Origin: Dactylosporangium roseum
GTDB taxonomy: Bacteria > Actinomycetota > Actinomycetes > Mycobacteriales > Micromonosporaceae
DNA: 64,000 bases
Assembly (NCBI RefSeq): GCF_025264685.1
Contig: NZ_CP073721.1
Span: forward strand, 4,145,001 to 4,209,000
Reading direction: 5' to 3'
The position numbers and the translations under genes are program-made. Below are positions 1-8,682 of the stretch, one piece after another. The notes under the pieces are model-generated. The model made no database searches and was not told the origin of the DNA. It saw nothing but the letters and a program-made list of their open reading frames with translations. Numbering within the stretch: position 1 is the first letter of the stretch; every line of letters starts with the position of its first letter.

Positions 1-2
1 CG

Positions 3-128
3 GTCACGATTCCCATCCCACCCGCCGAATCGGGCACCACCGAGCTGGCGACGACGGAGGCCGGGGGCAGCGGGGCCACGGACCCGCGCGGCACTCCCGC
101 TGGCGGTCGCGGCCGCTCGCGGCGATGA
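3..128 (+). CDS. C-terminal tail of a gene entering from the left
   Basis: An open frame enters from outside the window and ends at TGA 126-128. It reads VTIPIPPAESG and then a Gly/Thr/Arg-rich tail ending in GRSRR. Codon third positions are mostly G or C, as expected for coding sequence here. The opening residues resemble the last strand of a histidine-kinase ATPase domain, but this is weak. Only about 41 residues are visible and no function can be assigned. The stretch from 129 to 275 shows nothing recognisable. Confidence 0.3.
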   Translation, partial: VTIPIPPAESGTTELATTEAGGSGATDPRGTPAGGRGRSRR

Positions 129-275
129 CCTCCGCGAGCGGCGCCGAAATCCGGCGCAGCGTCGGCCCGGAGGCCGGGGCCGTGGACGTCTCGCCGACGG
201 CCACGGCCCCGGCCGTGCCCTCGTTCCGGTCCGCCTGGCCGGCACCACACGCGTGCCGGCGGAGCCACGCGTCGG

Positions 276-938
276 TCAGCCGCCGAGCCGGGCGGCGACG
301 GCGCTGCGCAGCTCCGGCAGGCGGTCGTGCAGCAGTCCGGGGCACTGGGTGTTGTTGAAGTCCCTGTGCCCGTAGATCTCCTTGGGCGGGATGCCGTACT
401 GCTGGCAGGTGAACGCGCAGAACCACACGAGGCTGTCCCAGAGCGCCTGCGGCGGCTGCACGTCGAGATAGGTGCCGTCGTTCTCGATGCCGATGGCCTG
501 GCTGTTCTGCCCGACGCAGTGCGCGCCCTGGACCATGGTCTGTCCGTGCAGCAGCGCGTAGAGACTGCCGTGCCGCCCCTCGGTCAGGTGGCCGCCGCGG
601 CTGTTGGTGAAGTGCTGGCCGGAGTCGAGCCAGCCGTTGGTGTCCATGTGTAGGTTCTGGATGTCCCGGGAGTTCCGGTAGGCGTACGCCAGGCTGTGGT
701 CGGTGGAGTTGGGAAACGCCGTGTGGTGGACGATGATCTTGTTGGGCCGGCTCTGCACGACGCTCACGTCGGACGTGGGTGGCCGGGCGGCCCAGGTCGC
801 GCAGTTGGCGATCACCGGCTGGTCGACCCGGGTCGTGGCGGCCCAGGCCTCGCGACTGCCGACGAACGGGGTCAGCGCGGTGGCGCCGAGCAGGACCGCG
901 CCGCGGAGCACGGCCCGCCGTGGGACGGGGACTGGCAT
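276..938 (-). CDS. Secreted N-acetylmuramoyl-L-alanine amidase (PGRP/amidase_2 fold)
   Basis: A 220-residue exported peptidoglycan amidase that would cleave the bond between muramic acid and the stem peptide outside the membrane. The N-terminus has a twin-Arg-like leader (RR at 7-8, hydrophobic stretch to about 27, AWA-A cleavage near 33). Zinc ligands of the T7-lysozyme/PGRP family fit H71 (IIVHHT), H191 (YGHRDF) and C199 (TQCPG). The eight-residue H191-C199 spacing is the family spacing, and T197 takes the place of the T7 lysine, as in many PGRPs. ATG at 938 follows AGGAGG at good spacing. It lies 67 nt downstream of the lysozyme gene on the same strand, so the two wall hydrolases may be co-transcribed. 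Confidence 0.9.
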   Translation of the reverse strand: MPVPVPRRAVLRGAVLLGATALTPFVGSREAWAATTRVDQPVIANCATWAARPPTSDVSVVQSRPNKIIVHHTAFPNSTDHSLAYAYRNSRDIQNLHMDTNGWLDSGQHFTNSRGGHLTEGRHGSLYALLHGQTMVQGAHCVGQNSQAIGIENDGTYLDVQPPQALWDSLVWFCAFTCQQYGIPPKEIYGHRDFNNTQCPGLLHDRLPELRSAVAARLGG

Positions 939-1005
939 CGGTGCCTCCTAGTGGGGGTGGGCGCCACCGGTGGCGGGCCCGGGCGGGGCCCGCCACCGGA
1001 GCGGG

Positions 1006-1752
1006 TCAGCAGGGTCCGTTGCAGGCGAGCGCCTTGAGCCGGTCCAGGGAGCCGTTCCAGACGTTCTGGTCGCCCGGGAACGTGCCCGACGAGGCCCACT
1101 GCCAGAAGGAGTACGTCGGCCAGCCGGCCGGCAGCGTGCCGACGCTGCTGGAGTAGCGCGCGATCCAGAGCGGGTTGTTGGCGGCGAACTGCGAGGTGTT
1201 GCCGGTGCAGGTGGACCACCAGTCGGTGGTGGTGTAGATGGTCGCCCACCGTCCGGTACGGGCGTGGTACTGGTTGACGAACGAGGCGATCCAGCTACGC
1301 ATCGAGGCCTGGCTCAGCCCGTAGCAGGTCGCGCCGTACGGGTTGTACTCGATGTCGAGCGCGCCGGGCAGGGTCTTGCCGTCCTTGGACCAGCCACCGC
1401 CGTGGTCGACGAAGTAGTTGGCCTGCACGGCACCGGTGGACCGGTTCGGCAGCGCGAAGTGGTACGCGCCGCGGATCATGCCGACGTTGTAGGAGCCGTT
1501 GTACTGCTGGGCGAAGTACGGGTTGGTGTACCCGGTGCCCTCGGTGGCCTTCACGTACGCGAACCGGGCGCCGTTGCTCCAGGCGGCCGACCAGTTGACG
1601 TTGCCCTGGTGGCTGGAGACGTCCATGCCGGGCAGGCCGGCCGGCGCAGCGCCGGCCGGTGTCGCGCCGAGGACGGCCGCGGCGGCGACGGTGGCGGTGG
1701 CGAAGAGCGCGGCGATGGCCGCGCGCAACGCCGATCGCAGGGGACGGTTCAT
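1006..1752 (-). CDS. Secreted GH25 lysozyme (muramidase)
   Basis: A 248-residue exported muramidase of glycoside hydrolase family 25, cleaving the MurNAc-GlcNAc backbone. It has a Sec-type signal (MNRPLRSALR then an Ala-rich core, cleavage near residue 36). The GH25 start motif GMDVSSHQG is at 42-50 with D44. YVKATEG is at 66-72. The catalytic DIE motif is at 133-135 (D133, E135). The chain ends soon after the barrel, so there is no wall-binding repeat. I chose ATG 1752 over an upstream start because AGGGAGG sits just before it and the signal peptide begins there. A lysozyme-amidase pair suggests wall turnover or attack on other bacteria. Confidence 0.92.
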   Translation of the reverse strand: MNRPLRSALRAAIAALFATATVAAAAVLGATPAGAAPAGLPGMDVSSHQGNVNWSAAWSNGARFAYVKATEGTGYTNPYFAQQYNGSYNVGMIRGAYHFALPNRSTGAVQANYFVDHGGGWSKDGKTLPGALDIEYNPYGATCYGLSQASMRSWIASFVNQYHARTGRWATIYTTTDWWSTCTGNTSQFAANNPLWIARYSSSVGTLPAGWPTYSFWQWASSGTFPGDQNVWNGSLDRLKALACNGPC

Positions 1753-1862
1753 CGTTCCTCCCTGGGGGCTGCCGCGTGGTGTGACGCGGCTGGCGAAAAG
1801 AACCGTCAATATTAGGTCACACGTTGGAGATAAACTTCAATAGATGGATAGAAGTTTTTCGT

Positions 1863-2153
1863 TCAACGCCCCCGCTGGCGGTGCGTCGTCGACGCGGCCG
1901 TCAAGGGGTCCACCGCGGACCGCAGCGGGTCCAGGGGTTGTCGGCGGCGTCGACCGGCAGGGCGCCGCGCGCCGCACACGGTCTTGTCCTCGCCGCCGAC
2001 CGTGAGTCGCAGGGCAAGCGTCACCCAGCCGCAGCCCGCGGCGTCGGTGGCCACCTCGGTCACCTCCCCGGAGACGACCATCCGATCACCGGGGTGGACG
2101 GGCGTGCGGCACGCGCGGCCCGGGTAGGCCGGGAAACCCCGGGTATGTCGCAT
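1863..2153 (-). pseudogene. Remnant of a MaoC-like hot-dog dehydratase
   Basis: The reading frame contains a stretch (PVHPGDRMVVSGEVTEV, then WVTLALRLTVGGED and VCGAR) that matches the C-terminal beta-sheet of MaoC/acyl-dehydratase hot-dog proteins, in which PGD is the conserved turn. The catalytic first half is absent: the frame opens only about 25 residues before PGD. The end dissolves into an Arg-rich tail without family character. I read it as a decayed tail rather than a working enzyme. It could also be a chance frame, since only about 45 residues look family-like. Confidence 0.4.
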
Positions 2154-2239
2154 CGTGCCGCGAATCGATCGGGCGATCGCCGTGGCCGATCGGCGTCGGT
2201 CGAACGATTCATGATCGAACCCGCAGAGGGAGGAAGCTC

Positions 2240-2524
2240 ATGGAGCCACGTTCTGCCAGTCGTGGCATGACGCTCAACGTCGGCCGGATCGAGATCGACC
2301 TGCCCCGGTCGTTGGGGTACTTCGGCGCTGTGGCCGCCGCGTTGGCCTTCGGGGTGATCGAGCCGCCGCTGGGTGGCCAGGCGGAGGGCACCGTGCGGTT
2401 GCGTGACCCCGACCAGGAAGCCGCGGAGCAGGTCGCCATCGCCCGATCCGCCCGGCGCGGTGAGGAGATCGAGGAGGCAACCACTCGCGCGCGCCGTGTC
2501 CGCGGGGCTCCGGTGCCGGCCTGA
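2240..2524 (+). CDS. Small single-pass membrane protein, unknown function
   Basis: A 94-residue protein. ATG 2240 is preceded by AGGGAGGA, a strong ribosome site. Residues 14-24 (NVGRIEIDLPR) lead into one hydrophobic segment (SLGYFGAVAAALAFGVI), followed by a charged tail with many Arg and Glu. From memory, related actinomycete proteins continue with a second hydrophobic stretch after the IEPPLG motif. Here the sequence turns polar immediately, so the C-terminus may have been replaced by a frameshift. No function is recognised. Confidence 0.55.
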   Translation: MEPRSASRGMTLNVGRIEIDLPRSLGYFGAVAAALAFGVIEPPLGGQAEGTVRLRDPDQEAAEQVAIARSARRGEEIEEATTRARRVRGAPVPA

Positions 2525-2677
2525 CCGCATCGCCGACGTCGCTCCCGACGCCACCGCCTTCGCCTCATACCGGGTGCCCTGGTGGAAGATGTTGCCGTAC
2601 AGGTGCCAGCGCGACCTCTTGCGCGCCTCCGGGTCGGCCGCCCGCGTCGGTCCCGGGCCGGCGTCGCGGCCGCCGGG

Positions 2678-3469
2678 TCAGGCGGGTCTGCGGCCCCAAG
2701 CCGAGACCATCGGCGCGGTGGTGACGTCGAGGAGCCCTGCCGCGACGTTGTCGAGATGCTGGTCGACCTCGGCGCCGGTGGCCAGGCCGGCGGCGATCAG
2801 CCGGTCGCGGATCTGCCGCACGGTGGCCTGTTCCAGCAGGGCGCAGGCGGCACCGGTGATCGGGAAGAAGGCGTCGGCCGCGACGTCGGTCAGTCCGGCG
2901 TCGCGCAGCAACCGCGGTAGCGTGCGCCCGTAGGACAGGTCGACACCACGCTGGGCCATCAGCGTGCGGAAGTCGTGCTTGAGCTTGTTGGCCAGCCGCT
3001 GGGCCGGGCCTGGCTCGTCCGGGCAGGCCAGCGGCTGCATCTTCGGGTCGGCCTCCTCCACCAGCAGCCAGCCGCCGGGCCGTAGCGCCGAGATCATGGC
3101 GGCGAGCGCGGCGGCGCGCCGGGGAACGTGCACGAGGACCAGGCGCGCGTGCACCAGGTCGAAGCCGTCTCCCGGCGGTGGGTCGGCGCCGACGTCGTGG
3201 CGGCGGACCTCGTAGTCCGCGTCGGCGGCCATCCACGAGACGTCGATGTCGGTGGCGAGCACGTGCCCCGTCGCTCCGACGCGCGTGGCGAGCCAGGACG
3301 GCACGCTCGCGCCTCCCGCGCCGACTTCCCAGCAGTGCCAGCCTTCGGCGATACCGAGCGCGTCGACGTGCCGAAACGTGGAGGGGTTGAACAGCGTCGC
3401 CAGGGCGTCGAACCGGACGCCTGCCTCCGCTTGCTGGTTGTCGAGCAGATACCCGCCGTTCTCGGTCAC
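2678..3469 (-). CDS. Class I SAM-dependent methyltransferase
   Basis: A 263-residue cytosolic methyltransferase. Motif I is WEVGAGGAS (47-55), the acidic ribose-binding strand end is ATDID (72-76), motif IV is FDLVHARLVLVHVP (103-116), and the post-motif strand LRPGGWLLVEE is at 129-139. The order is that of ubiE/tam-like small-molecule methyltransferases, but the substrate cannot be read from sequence. It starts with GTG at 3469. No gene partner is evident: the next gene to the right is the modC end at 3602 on the same strand. Confidence 0.85.
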   Translation of the reverse strand: MTENGGYLLDNQQAEAGVRFDALATLFNPSTFRHVDALGIAEGWHCWEVGAGGASVPSWLATRVGATGHVLATDIDVSWMAADADYEVRRHDVGADPPPGDGFDLVHARLVLVHVPRRAAALAAMISALRPGGWLLVEEADPKMQPLACPDEPGPAQRLANKLKHDFRTLMAQRGVDLSYGRTLPRLLRDAGLTDVAADAFFPITGAACALLEQATVRQIRDRLIAAGLATGAEVDQHLDNVAAGLLDVTTAPMVSAWGRRPA

Positions 3470-3601
3470 CTGGGCATCATCTCAACCGCTGATGCCGACG
3501 CCCAGCTCGGCCGTACGAAATCGGCACGGCGGCGACCGCGAGCGACCAGACACCACCCGCGCGACTGGATCCGTCGTACGGCCGCCCTTCCGGACGGTGG
3601 T

Positions 3602-4705
3602 TCAGGCGGGGTAGGCGTGGGTCTCGGTGGCCTTGACCGCCGCCCAGAGCTCCTGACCGGGCGTGAGGCGCAGGTGGGCGGCGGCGGCCGGAGTGACGTC
3701 CGCGGCGGCGGCGATCGGGCCGGTCAGTTGGACGCGGAGGTTGTCGCCGTGGCGCTGGATGCCGGTGACGGTGGCCGGCCAGCTATTGCGGGGGCTGCCG
3801 TCGGGCCGGCGCGGGTGCAGCGCGACGGCGGCGGGCGGGAAGACCACGAACACGTCGCCGGCGAGCCGGTCGTCGCAGGTGAGGGTGAATCCGCCGGCCA
3901 GGTGGACGGTGTGGCCGTCGGCGCGCCCGCGGTACAGGTTGAGCCCGACGAGGCGGGCCACGTAGTCGGTGCGGGGCTGGGCGGTGACGGTGGCGGCGTC
4001 GCCCTCCTGGACGACCCGGCCCTCCTCGACGATGACGAGACGGTCGGCGAGCACGAGCGCGTCGAGCGGGTCGTGGGTGACCAGCAGCGTGGCGCCGGGG
4101 TGGGCGGTGAGGTGGTGGTGCAGTTCGGCGCGGGTGTCCAGGCGGGTCCGGGCGTCGAGCGCGGCGAGGGGCTCGTCGAGCAGCAGCAGGATCGGGTCGA
4201 GGGCGAGGGCGCGGGCCAGCGCGACACGCTGGGCCTGCCCGCCCGACAGTTGCCGGGGTTTGCGGCGGCCGTATCCGGCGAGTCCGACACGGGTCAGCCA
4301 TTCGTCGGCGCGGGCGCGTGCGGTGCGCCGGTCGAGGCCGTGCCGGCGCGGGCCGAACGCGACGTTGTCGAGCGCGGTCAGGTGCGGAAACAGCAGGTAA
4401 TCCTGGAACACCACGCCGATCGGGCGGTCCTCGGGCGGTGTCCACAGCCGGCGGTCGGGGCGGTCGAGGTCGGTCCCGCCGAGGGTGAGTTGCCCGGCGG
4501 TGAGCGGCTGCAACCCGGCGAGGGCGCGCAGCGCGGTGGTCTTGCCCGCGCCGTTCGGACCGAGCAGCGCGACCACCTCGCCGGCGGCGATGCGCACGGC
4601 GATGTCGAGGCGGAACGTGCCACGGTCGACCACCAGCCGCGCGTCCAGCATCGGGCCGTGCGCCGCGGTGGACGGCCCGATGACGGGCTCGGAAGCGGCG
4701 GTCAC
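3602..4705 (-). CDS. modC: Molybdate ABC transporter ATP-binding protein ModC
   Basis: A 367-residue ATPase driving molybdate import. Walker A GPNGAGKT is at 49-56, Q-loop Q101, signature LSGGQ at 153-157, Walker B LLLLDEP at 173-179 and switch H211. A C-terminal region of about 70 residues (ATVTGIQRHGDNLRVQLTG onward) is the oxyanion-binding TOBE domain typical of ModC. The GTG start at 4705 overlaps the modB stop as GTGA, implying translational coupling. A longer upstream extension of the same frame is antisense-like noise inside modB. It is the last gene of the regulator-modA-modB-modC operon. Confidence 0.93.
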   Translation of the reverse strand: MTAASEPVIGPSTAAHGPMLDARLVVDRGTFRLDIAVRIAAGEVVALLGPNGAGKTTALRALAGLQPLTAGQLTLGGTDLDRPDRRLWTPPEDRPIGVVFQDYLLFPHLTALDNVAFGPRRHGLDRRTARARADEWLTRVGLAGYGRRKPRQLSGGQAQRVALARALALDPILLLLDEPLAALDARTRLDTRAELHHHLTAHPGATLLVTHDPLDALVLADRLVIVEEGRVVQEGDAATVTAQPRTDYVARLVGLNLYRGRADGHTVHLAGGFTLTCDDRLAGDVFVVFPPAAVALHPRRPDGSPRNSWPATVTGIQRHGDNLRVQLTGPIAAAADVTPAAAAHLRLTPGQELWAAVKATETHAYPA

Positions 4706-5547
4706 GGTGCGCTGATCCAGCGGTCGCGGAGCCCGGCGAGGATCGCCACGGACACGGTGAGCAGGATGAGGCTGAGCACGATGGCGGCGTCCAGGTCGGT
4801 CTCCAGGGCCAGGTAGACGGCCAAGGGCATGGTCTGGGTGGTGCCCGGATAGTTGCCGGCGAACGTGATCGTGGCGCCGAACTCGCCCAGGGCGCGGGCC
4901 CAGCACAGCACCGCGCCGGCGGCGATCCCGGGTGCGACGAGCGGCAGGGTGACGTGGGTGAAGGTGGTCCACCGGCCGGCGCCGAGGGTGGCGGCGGCCT
5001 CCTCGTAGCGGCGGTCGGCGCCGCGCAGCGCGCCCTCGACCGCGATGATCAGGAACGGCATCGCCACGAACGCTTCGGCGATCACCACGCCGGTGGTGGT
5101 GAACGGCAGCGTGACGCCGAACGTGCCGTCGAGCCACTCGCCGACGAGCCCGCGCCGGCCGAAGACCAGCAGCAGCGCCACGCCGCCCACGACCGGGGGC
5201 AGCACGAGCGGGACGGTGACGAGCGCGCGGACCAGGCGGCGGCCGGGGAAGTCGACCCGGGCCAGCAGCCAGGCGAGCGGGACGCCGAGGGCAAGGCAGA
5301 GCAGCGTCGCGAGGGTGGCGCACTGCAGGGACAGCCGCAGGGCGGTGAGCACTCCCGGCTGGGCGAGTCGCTGCGGCAGCGTCGTCCACGGTGCCCGCAC
5401 CAGAAGGCCGGCCAGCGGCAGGATCAGGAACAGCAGCCCGAGCGTCGCGGGGAGCAGCAGTGCGGCGGGCGCCCGCCGGCCGGGGGAGCCGCGGCGGGGC
5501 GGCACGGTGTCCGGCCGCGCCGCCACGGCCTCGTCGAGGTCGGTCAC
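4702..5547 (-). CDS. modB: Molybdate ABC transporter permease ModB
   Basis: A 281-residue inner-membrane permease, slightly long because of a proline/arginine-rich cytoplasmic N-terminus of about 27 residues. At least five hydrophobic helices follow. The ABC-importer EAA loop (EAAxxxGxxxxxxFxxxxLP) lies in EEAAATLGAGRWTTF...TLP around residues 188-207. It starts with GTG at 5547, two bases after the modA stop, and overlaps modC by 4 nt. It forms the channel for molybdate delivered by ModA. Confidence 0.93.
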   Translation of the reverse strand: MTDLDEAVAARPDTVPPRRGSPGRRAPAALLLPATLGLLFLILPLAGLLVRAPWTTLPQRLAQPGVLTALRLSLQCATLATLLCLALGVPLAWLLARVDFPGRRLVRALVTVPLVLPPVVGGVALLLVFGRRGLVGEWLDGTFGVTLPFTTTGVVIAEAFVAMPFLIIAVEGALRGADRRYEEAAATLGAGRWTTFTHVTLPLVAPGIAAGAVLCWARALGEFGATITFAGNYPGTTQTMPLAVYLALETDLDAAIVLSLILLTVSVAILAGLRDRWISAP

Positions 5548-5549
5548 GG

Positions 5550-6356
5550 TCAGGGCGCCTGGAAGCCGGCCCCGGTCAGCACCGCCTTGCCCTTGTCGGA
5601 CAGCACGTGGGCGACGAACGCCTTCGCCCCGGCCGGGTTCTTGGCGCCCTTGAGCGTGACGATCGGATAGTCGTTGGTCGCTCCGGCCGACTCGGGGAAC
5701 TCGAGACCCTCGACATCGTTCGGGACTGCCTTGGCGTCGGTGCGGTAGACGAGCGCGGCGTCCACCTCACCGAGCTTGACCTTGGACAGGGCCGCCTTGA
5801 CGTCCTGCTCGAGGGTGACCGGGGTGAGCTTGACGCCGGCGGTGTCGAGCGCCTTCTTGGCGGCGGCACCGCAGGGGACCTGCTCAGCGCACAGGGCGAC
5901 CTTCACGCCGGGCCTGGTCAGGTCGGCCAGGCCCTTGACGCCCTTCGGGTTGCCCTTCGGCACGGCGATGACGAGCTGATTCCTCACGAACGTGGTCGGT
6001 GCGCCGTCGGCGCCGCCGGCGTCGGTCACGGTCTTCATGTTCGCCGGTGCCGCGGACGCGAACACGTCCGCGGGAGCGCCCTGGTTGATCTGCGTGGCCA
6101 GGGCCGAGCTGCCGGCGAAGTTGAACTTCACGGTCGCACCGGGGTTCGCGGCCTCGAAGTCCTTGCCGAGCTTGGTGAACGACTCGGTCAGTGACGCCGC
6201 GGCGAAGACGTTGACCGTGCCGGTCACGCCGGTGCTGGTGTCCGTGCCGGCCGCGGCGCCCGTGTTGCCGCTGTCGTCGCTGCCGCAGCCGGACAGCGCC
6301 AGCAGGGCGAAGGCCGACAGTGCTGTCACAGCGACACGCATGCGATGCGGTTTCAC
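5550..6356 (-). CDS. modA: Molybdate-binding lipoprotein ModA
   Basis: A 268-residue extracellular binding protein. The lipobox LSGC puts the lipidated Cys at 24. The mature part starts with VNVFAAASLTESF, the classic ModA signature, and continues with FNFAGSSALATQI and GAPADVFASA, the oxyanion-binding loops. The end, VLSDKGKAVLTGAGF, is also typical. The GTG at 6356 overlaps the upstream regulator stop as GTGA. A second in-frame ATG at 6341 (MRVAVTAL) would also leave an intact signal peptide. The operon layout favours the GTG. Confidence 0.94.
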   Translation of the reverse strand: MKPHRMRVAVTALSAFALLALSGCGSDDSGNTGAAAGTDTSTGVTGTVNVFAAASLTESFTKLGKDFEAANPGATVKFNFAGSSALATQINQGAPADVFASAAPANMKTVTDAGGADGAPTTFVRNQLVIAVPKGNPKGVKGLADLTRPGVKVALCAEQVPCGAAAKKALDTAGVKLTPVTLEQDVKAALSKVKLGEVDAALVYRTDAKAVPNDVEGLEFPESAGATNDYPIVTLKGAKNPAGAKAFVAHVLSDKGKAVLTGAGFQAP

Positions 6357-6778
6357 GTTGTGGTCCTCCCCTTGGGTGCCACGGCGGGGGTGGACCGCTC
6401 CACCACCACCGTGGTCGACTTGATCACCGCCACCGCGACCGAGCCGACCCGCAGGTCCAGCTCGTCGACGGCCTCGCGGCTCATCAGCGACACCAGCCGG
6501 AACGGTCCGGCCTGGATGTCGACCTGCGCCATGACCGTGTCCTTCACCACGGCGGTGACGATGCCGCGCAGCCGGTTGCGGGCCGAGGAGGCGTCGGCGC
6601 GAGCGTCCGGTTCACCCGCTTGTGCACGCACGAACTCCGCGAGCTCGACTCCGTCGATGAGCCGGTGGCCGTGCTCGTCGCGGACCGCGGGCAGCCGTCC
6701 GGCGTCGATCCAGCGCCGGACCGTGTCCGGACTCACGCCCAACAACTCTGCCGCCTCGCCGATCCGGAACACCGTCAC
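6353..6778 (-). CDS. Helix-turn-helix / Mop-domain molybdate regulator
   Basis: A 141-residue protein at the head of the molybdate operon. Residues 4-48 are a MerR/excisionase-type helix-turn-helix (FRIGEAAELLGVSPDTVRRW). Residues 68-128 form one Mop/TOBE molybdate-binding domain (NRLRGIVTAVVKDTVMAQV, ending VAVAVIKSTTVVVE). By analogy to ModE and actinobacterial HTH-TOBE proteins it probably senses molybdate and controls this operon, although it could also act as a store. I chose the GTG at 6778 because it starts just before the HTH; an ATG at 6802 adds eight residues. Its stop overlaps the modA start. Confidence 0.8.
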   Translation of the reverse strand: MTVFRIGEAAELLGVSPDTVRRWIDAGRLPAVRDEHGHRLIDGVELAEFVRAQAGEPDARADASSARNRLRGIVTAVVKDTVMAQVDIQAGPFRLVSLMSREAVDELDLRVGSVAVAVIKSTTVVVERSTPAVAPKGRTTT

Positions 6779-6913
6779 GCCGATCACCCTAGTGCCCGGC
6801 ATGTGCGAACGAAAGCCAGCTACCTGGTCCGCATCTTCCGGCGACAGCAGGGCCAGGAGCATCGCATCTGCATGCCGGACGCCTGGGCGGCGCGTTCCGG
6901 GCCGGGGCGGCTT

Positions 6914-6969
6914 CATGGTCATGGGAAAGACGTGGCTGTCGGGGCAGCCGGATCTTTCCCATGACCATG
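6914..6969. repeat. Dispersed palindrome, copy 1
   Basis: Perfect 17-bp arms (6914-6930 and 6953-6969) enclose a 22-nt centre with an inner stem GGCTG (6934-6938) / CAGCC (6945-6949) around the loop TCGGGG. A second copy at 32451-32500 keeps the outer arm core and the same 22-nt spacing but carries the loop in the opposite orientation. This copy lies between the downstream end of the GNAT gene (stop at 7067) and the start of the molybdate regulator. It could terminate the GNAT transcript, although no T-run follows. Confidence 0.8.
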
Positions 6970-7066
6970 GGATCGAGCGGCAGGGCGGAACGCTCGCCTC
7001 GGCGGCGGCGCCTCCGAGCCCCGCGCCGGTAGGACACGTGGCTCGGCGGTGTTGCCGCGGCCGGCG

Positions 7067-7981
7067 TCAGGTGAGGACGATGACCAGGTTGGCCATGTCG
7101 ACCACCGGCCGGTAGCCGAGGGCGGCGTAGATCTTGTTCGAGGTCGGGTTCGCCTGATCGGTGTACAGGCACACCCGTGCACCCCCGGCCCGGATCCGTG
7201 CGGAGACCGCGGCGACCGCGCTGCTGGCCCAGCCGCGCCCACGCTGAGCCGGCGGCGTGTAGACCGGGCCCAGGCGCGCGACCCCGAACGACGGCGGCTG
7301 GGCGCCGGTGAGGTGCACCGGCCGCCCGGTCTCGTCGACCCAGAACCACAGCCATCCGGCTCGGAGCCGGCGCACCATCTCCGCGCGGTCCGGCATTTCG
7401 TGCGCACTGACACCGCGCGGCCGGCCGGCTTGTTCGTCGGCGTCGTCCATGAACGCGCCGAACCACTCCGCCACCAGGTCCACGTCGTCCTCGGTCGCGA
7501 CCCGCAAGCCGCCGGGCACCGGCGCCGGCCACACCAACTCGCCGAGCTCGTGCAGCCGCGTGTGCCGGTCGACCTCGACCCGGCCTCCGCCGAGCCGGGC
7601 CGTCTCGGCGGCGCACAGCTCGGCGGCGGGAAGTGCCCCGTTGACCGCGAGCGCCTCCTCCCCGCGCTCGTGCAACGCGTGGGCCAAGGCCACGGCCGCC
7701 GCGTCGGGCATCGGCAGCAGGAACGGCGGGTAGGGCGCGTACGGCGCCGTCCGCATCCCGGCGCCGACCACGGTGCCGGACCCGTCCCTGACCACGAGCC
7801 ACCAGTCGCGGTGGGGTTGCGTGACCCCGTCGGCCCGCTGCGACACCAGCCGGTGCGCGTTCGTGGTCACGACCGTGCTGACGACCGGGTCGGCGGCGAG
7901 ATGGTCACCGGCCGCGGCGAGGAACTCGCCCGGATCGGTGCAGAACTCCAGGCGTGGTCCGGCCGTCGGGATCGGGCTCAT
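7067..7981 (-). CDS. GNAT family N-acetyltransferase
   Basis: A 304-residue two-part protein. The C-terminal half carries the acetyl-CoA site: the beta4 strand LGPVYTPP, then the pyrophosphate loop QRGRGWASS (R/Q-x-x-G-x-G/A pattern), and the final Asn-containing NPTSNKIYAALGYRPV that closes GNAT folds. The N-terminal half looks like a diverged GNAT copy without a clear CoA loop. The substrate is unknown. It starts with ATG at 7981 and is a single-gene unit. The palindromic repeat at 6914-6969 lies downstream of its stop. Confidence 0.85.
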   Translation of the reverse strand: MSPIPTAGPRLEFCTDPGEFLAAAGDHLAADPVVSTVVTTNAHRLVSQRADGVTQPHRDWWLVVRDGSGTVVGAGMRTAPYAPYPPFLLPMPDAAAVALAHALHERGEEALAVNGALPAAELCAAETARLGGGRVEVDRHTRLHELGELVWPAPVPGGLRVATEDDVDLVAEWFGAFMDDADEQAGRPRGVSAHEMPDRAEMVRRLRAGWLWFWVDETGRPVHLTGAQPPSFGVARLGPVYTPPAQRGRGWASSAVAAVSARIRAGGARVCLYTDQANPTSNKIYAALGYRPVVDMANLVIVLT

Positions 7982-8076
7982 TCACGCAACCATGCCATCG
8001 CACCGCCACCTCAGCACGCGATTTAGCGGCTCTGTCAGGAGGGCGGCGGCGCCGCGCGGCGCTGATCGGTGCGGTG

Positions 8077-8682
8077 TCACCGTGGCCGGCCGGTGCGCAG
8101 GCTGACCCACTTGGTCCGGCCGTCGACCGTGGCGCCGAGCCGGGCCTCGGCACCGATCGGCACGCTGACGACGACGATGGAGCCGGCCGCGATGGTGTCG
8201 CGGTCGTTGCCGTGGACGAGCGGGCGCACCGTGCCGCCCACGTCCACCTGCCAGCCGGTGAAGAGCGTGCCGTACCCCCGTTCGGGCTCGGGCAGGTGCT
8301 CGCCGGCCGGCACGTGGGCGAGCACGAACTCGTGCCCCTCGGCGGCGCGGTGCTCACCTCGGGAGTCGCGGCCGACGTCCTCGGGAAGCAATCCGTAGGC
8401 GGCCTGCGCGAAGACGGTCCCGTCGAAACGGCGGGACGTTCCGACGGCGTCGAACGCCACCCCGTACGTCGGGCCGACGAGCCGGGCGGTGGCGGGCGTG
8501 ACCGGCGTGACGCCGCTGGTCGCCAGCGTCTCGAAGACCTGCCGGCCGCCCTCGAGGATGCCGGAGTAGTCGGCGCCGAGCACCACGACCGGCGGTGGAT
8601 CGTCGGACGGCCACACCCCGCACCCGAGCGCCGCCGCGACGGCCAGTACCGCGGCGAACCGGGAGACGATCGACGTGACCAT
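8077..8682 (-). CDS. Exported protein or lipoprotein of unknown function
   Basis: A 201-residue protein starting at ATG 8682. The N-terminus MVTSIVSRFAAVLAVAAALGCGVW is a signal sequence with a Cys after ALG, a non-ideal lipobox that may still be lipidated. The mature part is rich in beta-strand-like alternation and Gly turns (VVVLGADYSG, IVVVSVPIGAEARLGATVDG). I recognise no catalytic motif. A frame extension to 8751 is possible but would bury the signal peptide. There is no ribosome site of note, and the left neighbour on the same strand ends well away. Confidence 0.6.
   Translation of the reverse strand: MVTSIVSRFAAVLAVAAALGCGVWPSDDPPPVVVLGADYSGILEGGRQVFETLATSGVTPVTPATARLVGPTYGVAFDAVGTSRRFDGTVFAQAAYGLLPEDVGRDSRGEHRAAEGHEFVLAHVPAGEHLPEPERGYGTLFTGWQVDVGGTVRPLVHGNDRDTIAAGSIVVVSVPIGAEARLGATVDGRTKWVSLRTGRPR

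Noticed and set aside
2565..3236. Alternative long minus-strand frame over the methyltransferase gene
   Set aside because: Arg/Pro-rich shadow frame of the methyltransferase at 2678-3469, which has all expected motifs.
8035..8060. GTCAGGAGGGCGGCGGCGCC in the gap before the GNAT gene, similar to 14380-14400
   Set aside because: Similarity is short and composed of GGC repeats; chance in this GC-rich DNA cannot be excluded without a genome count.
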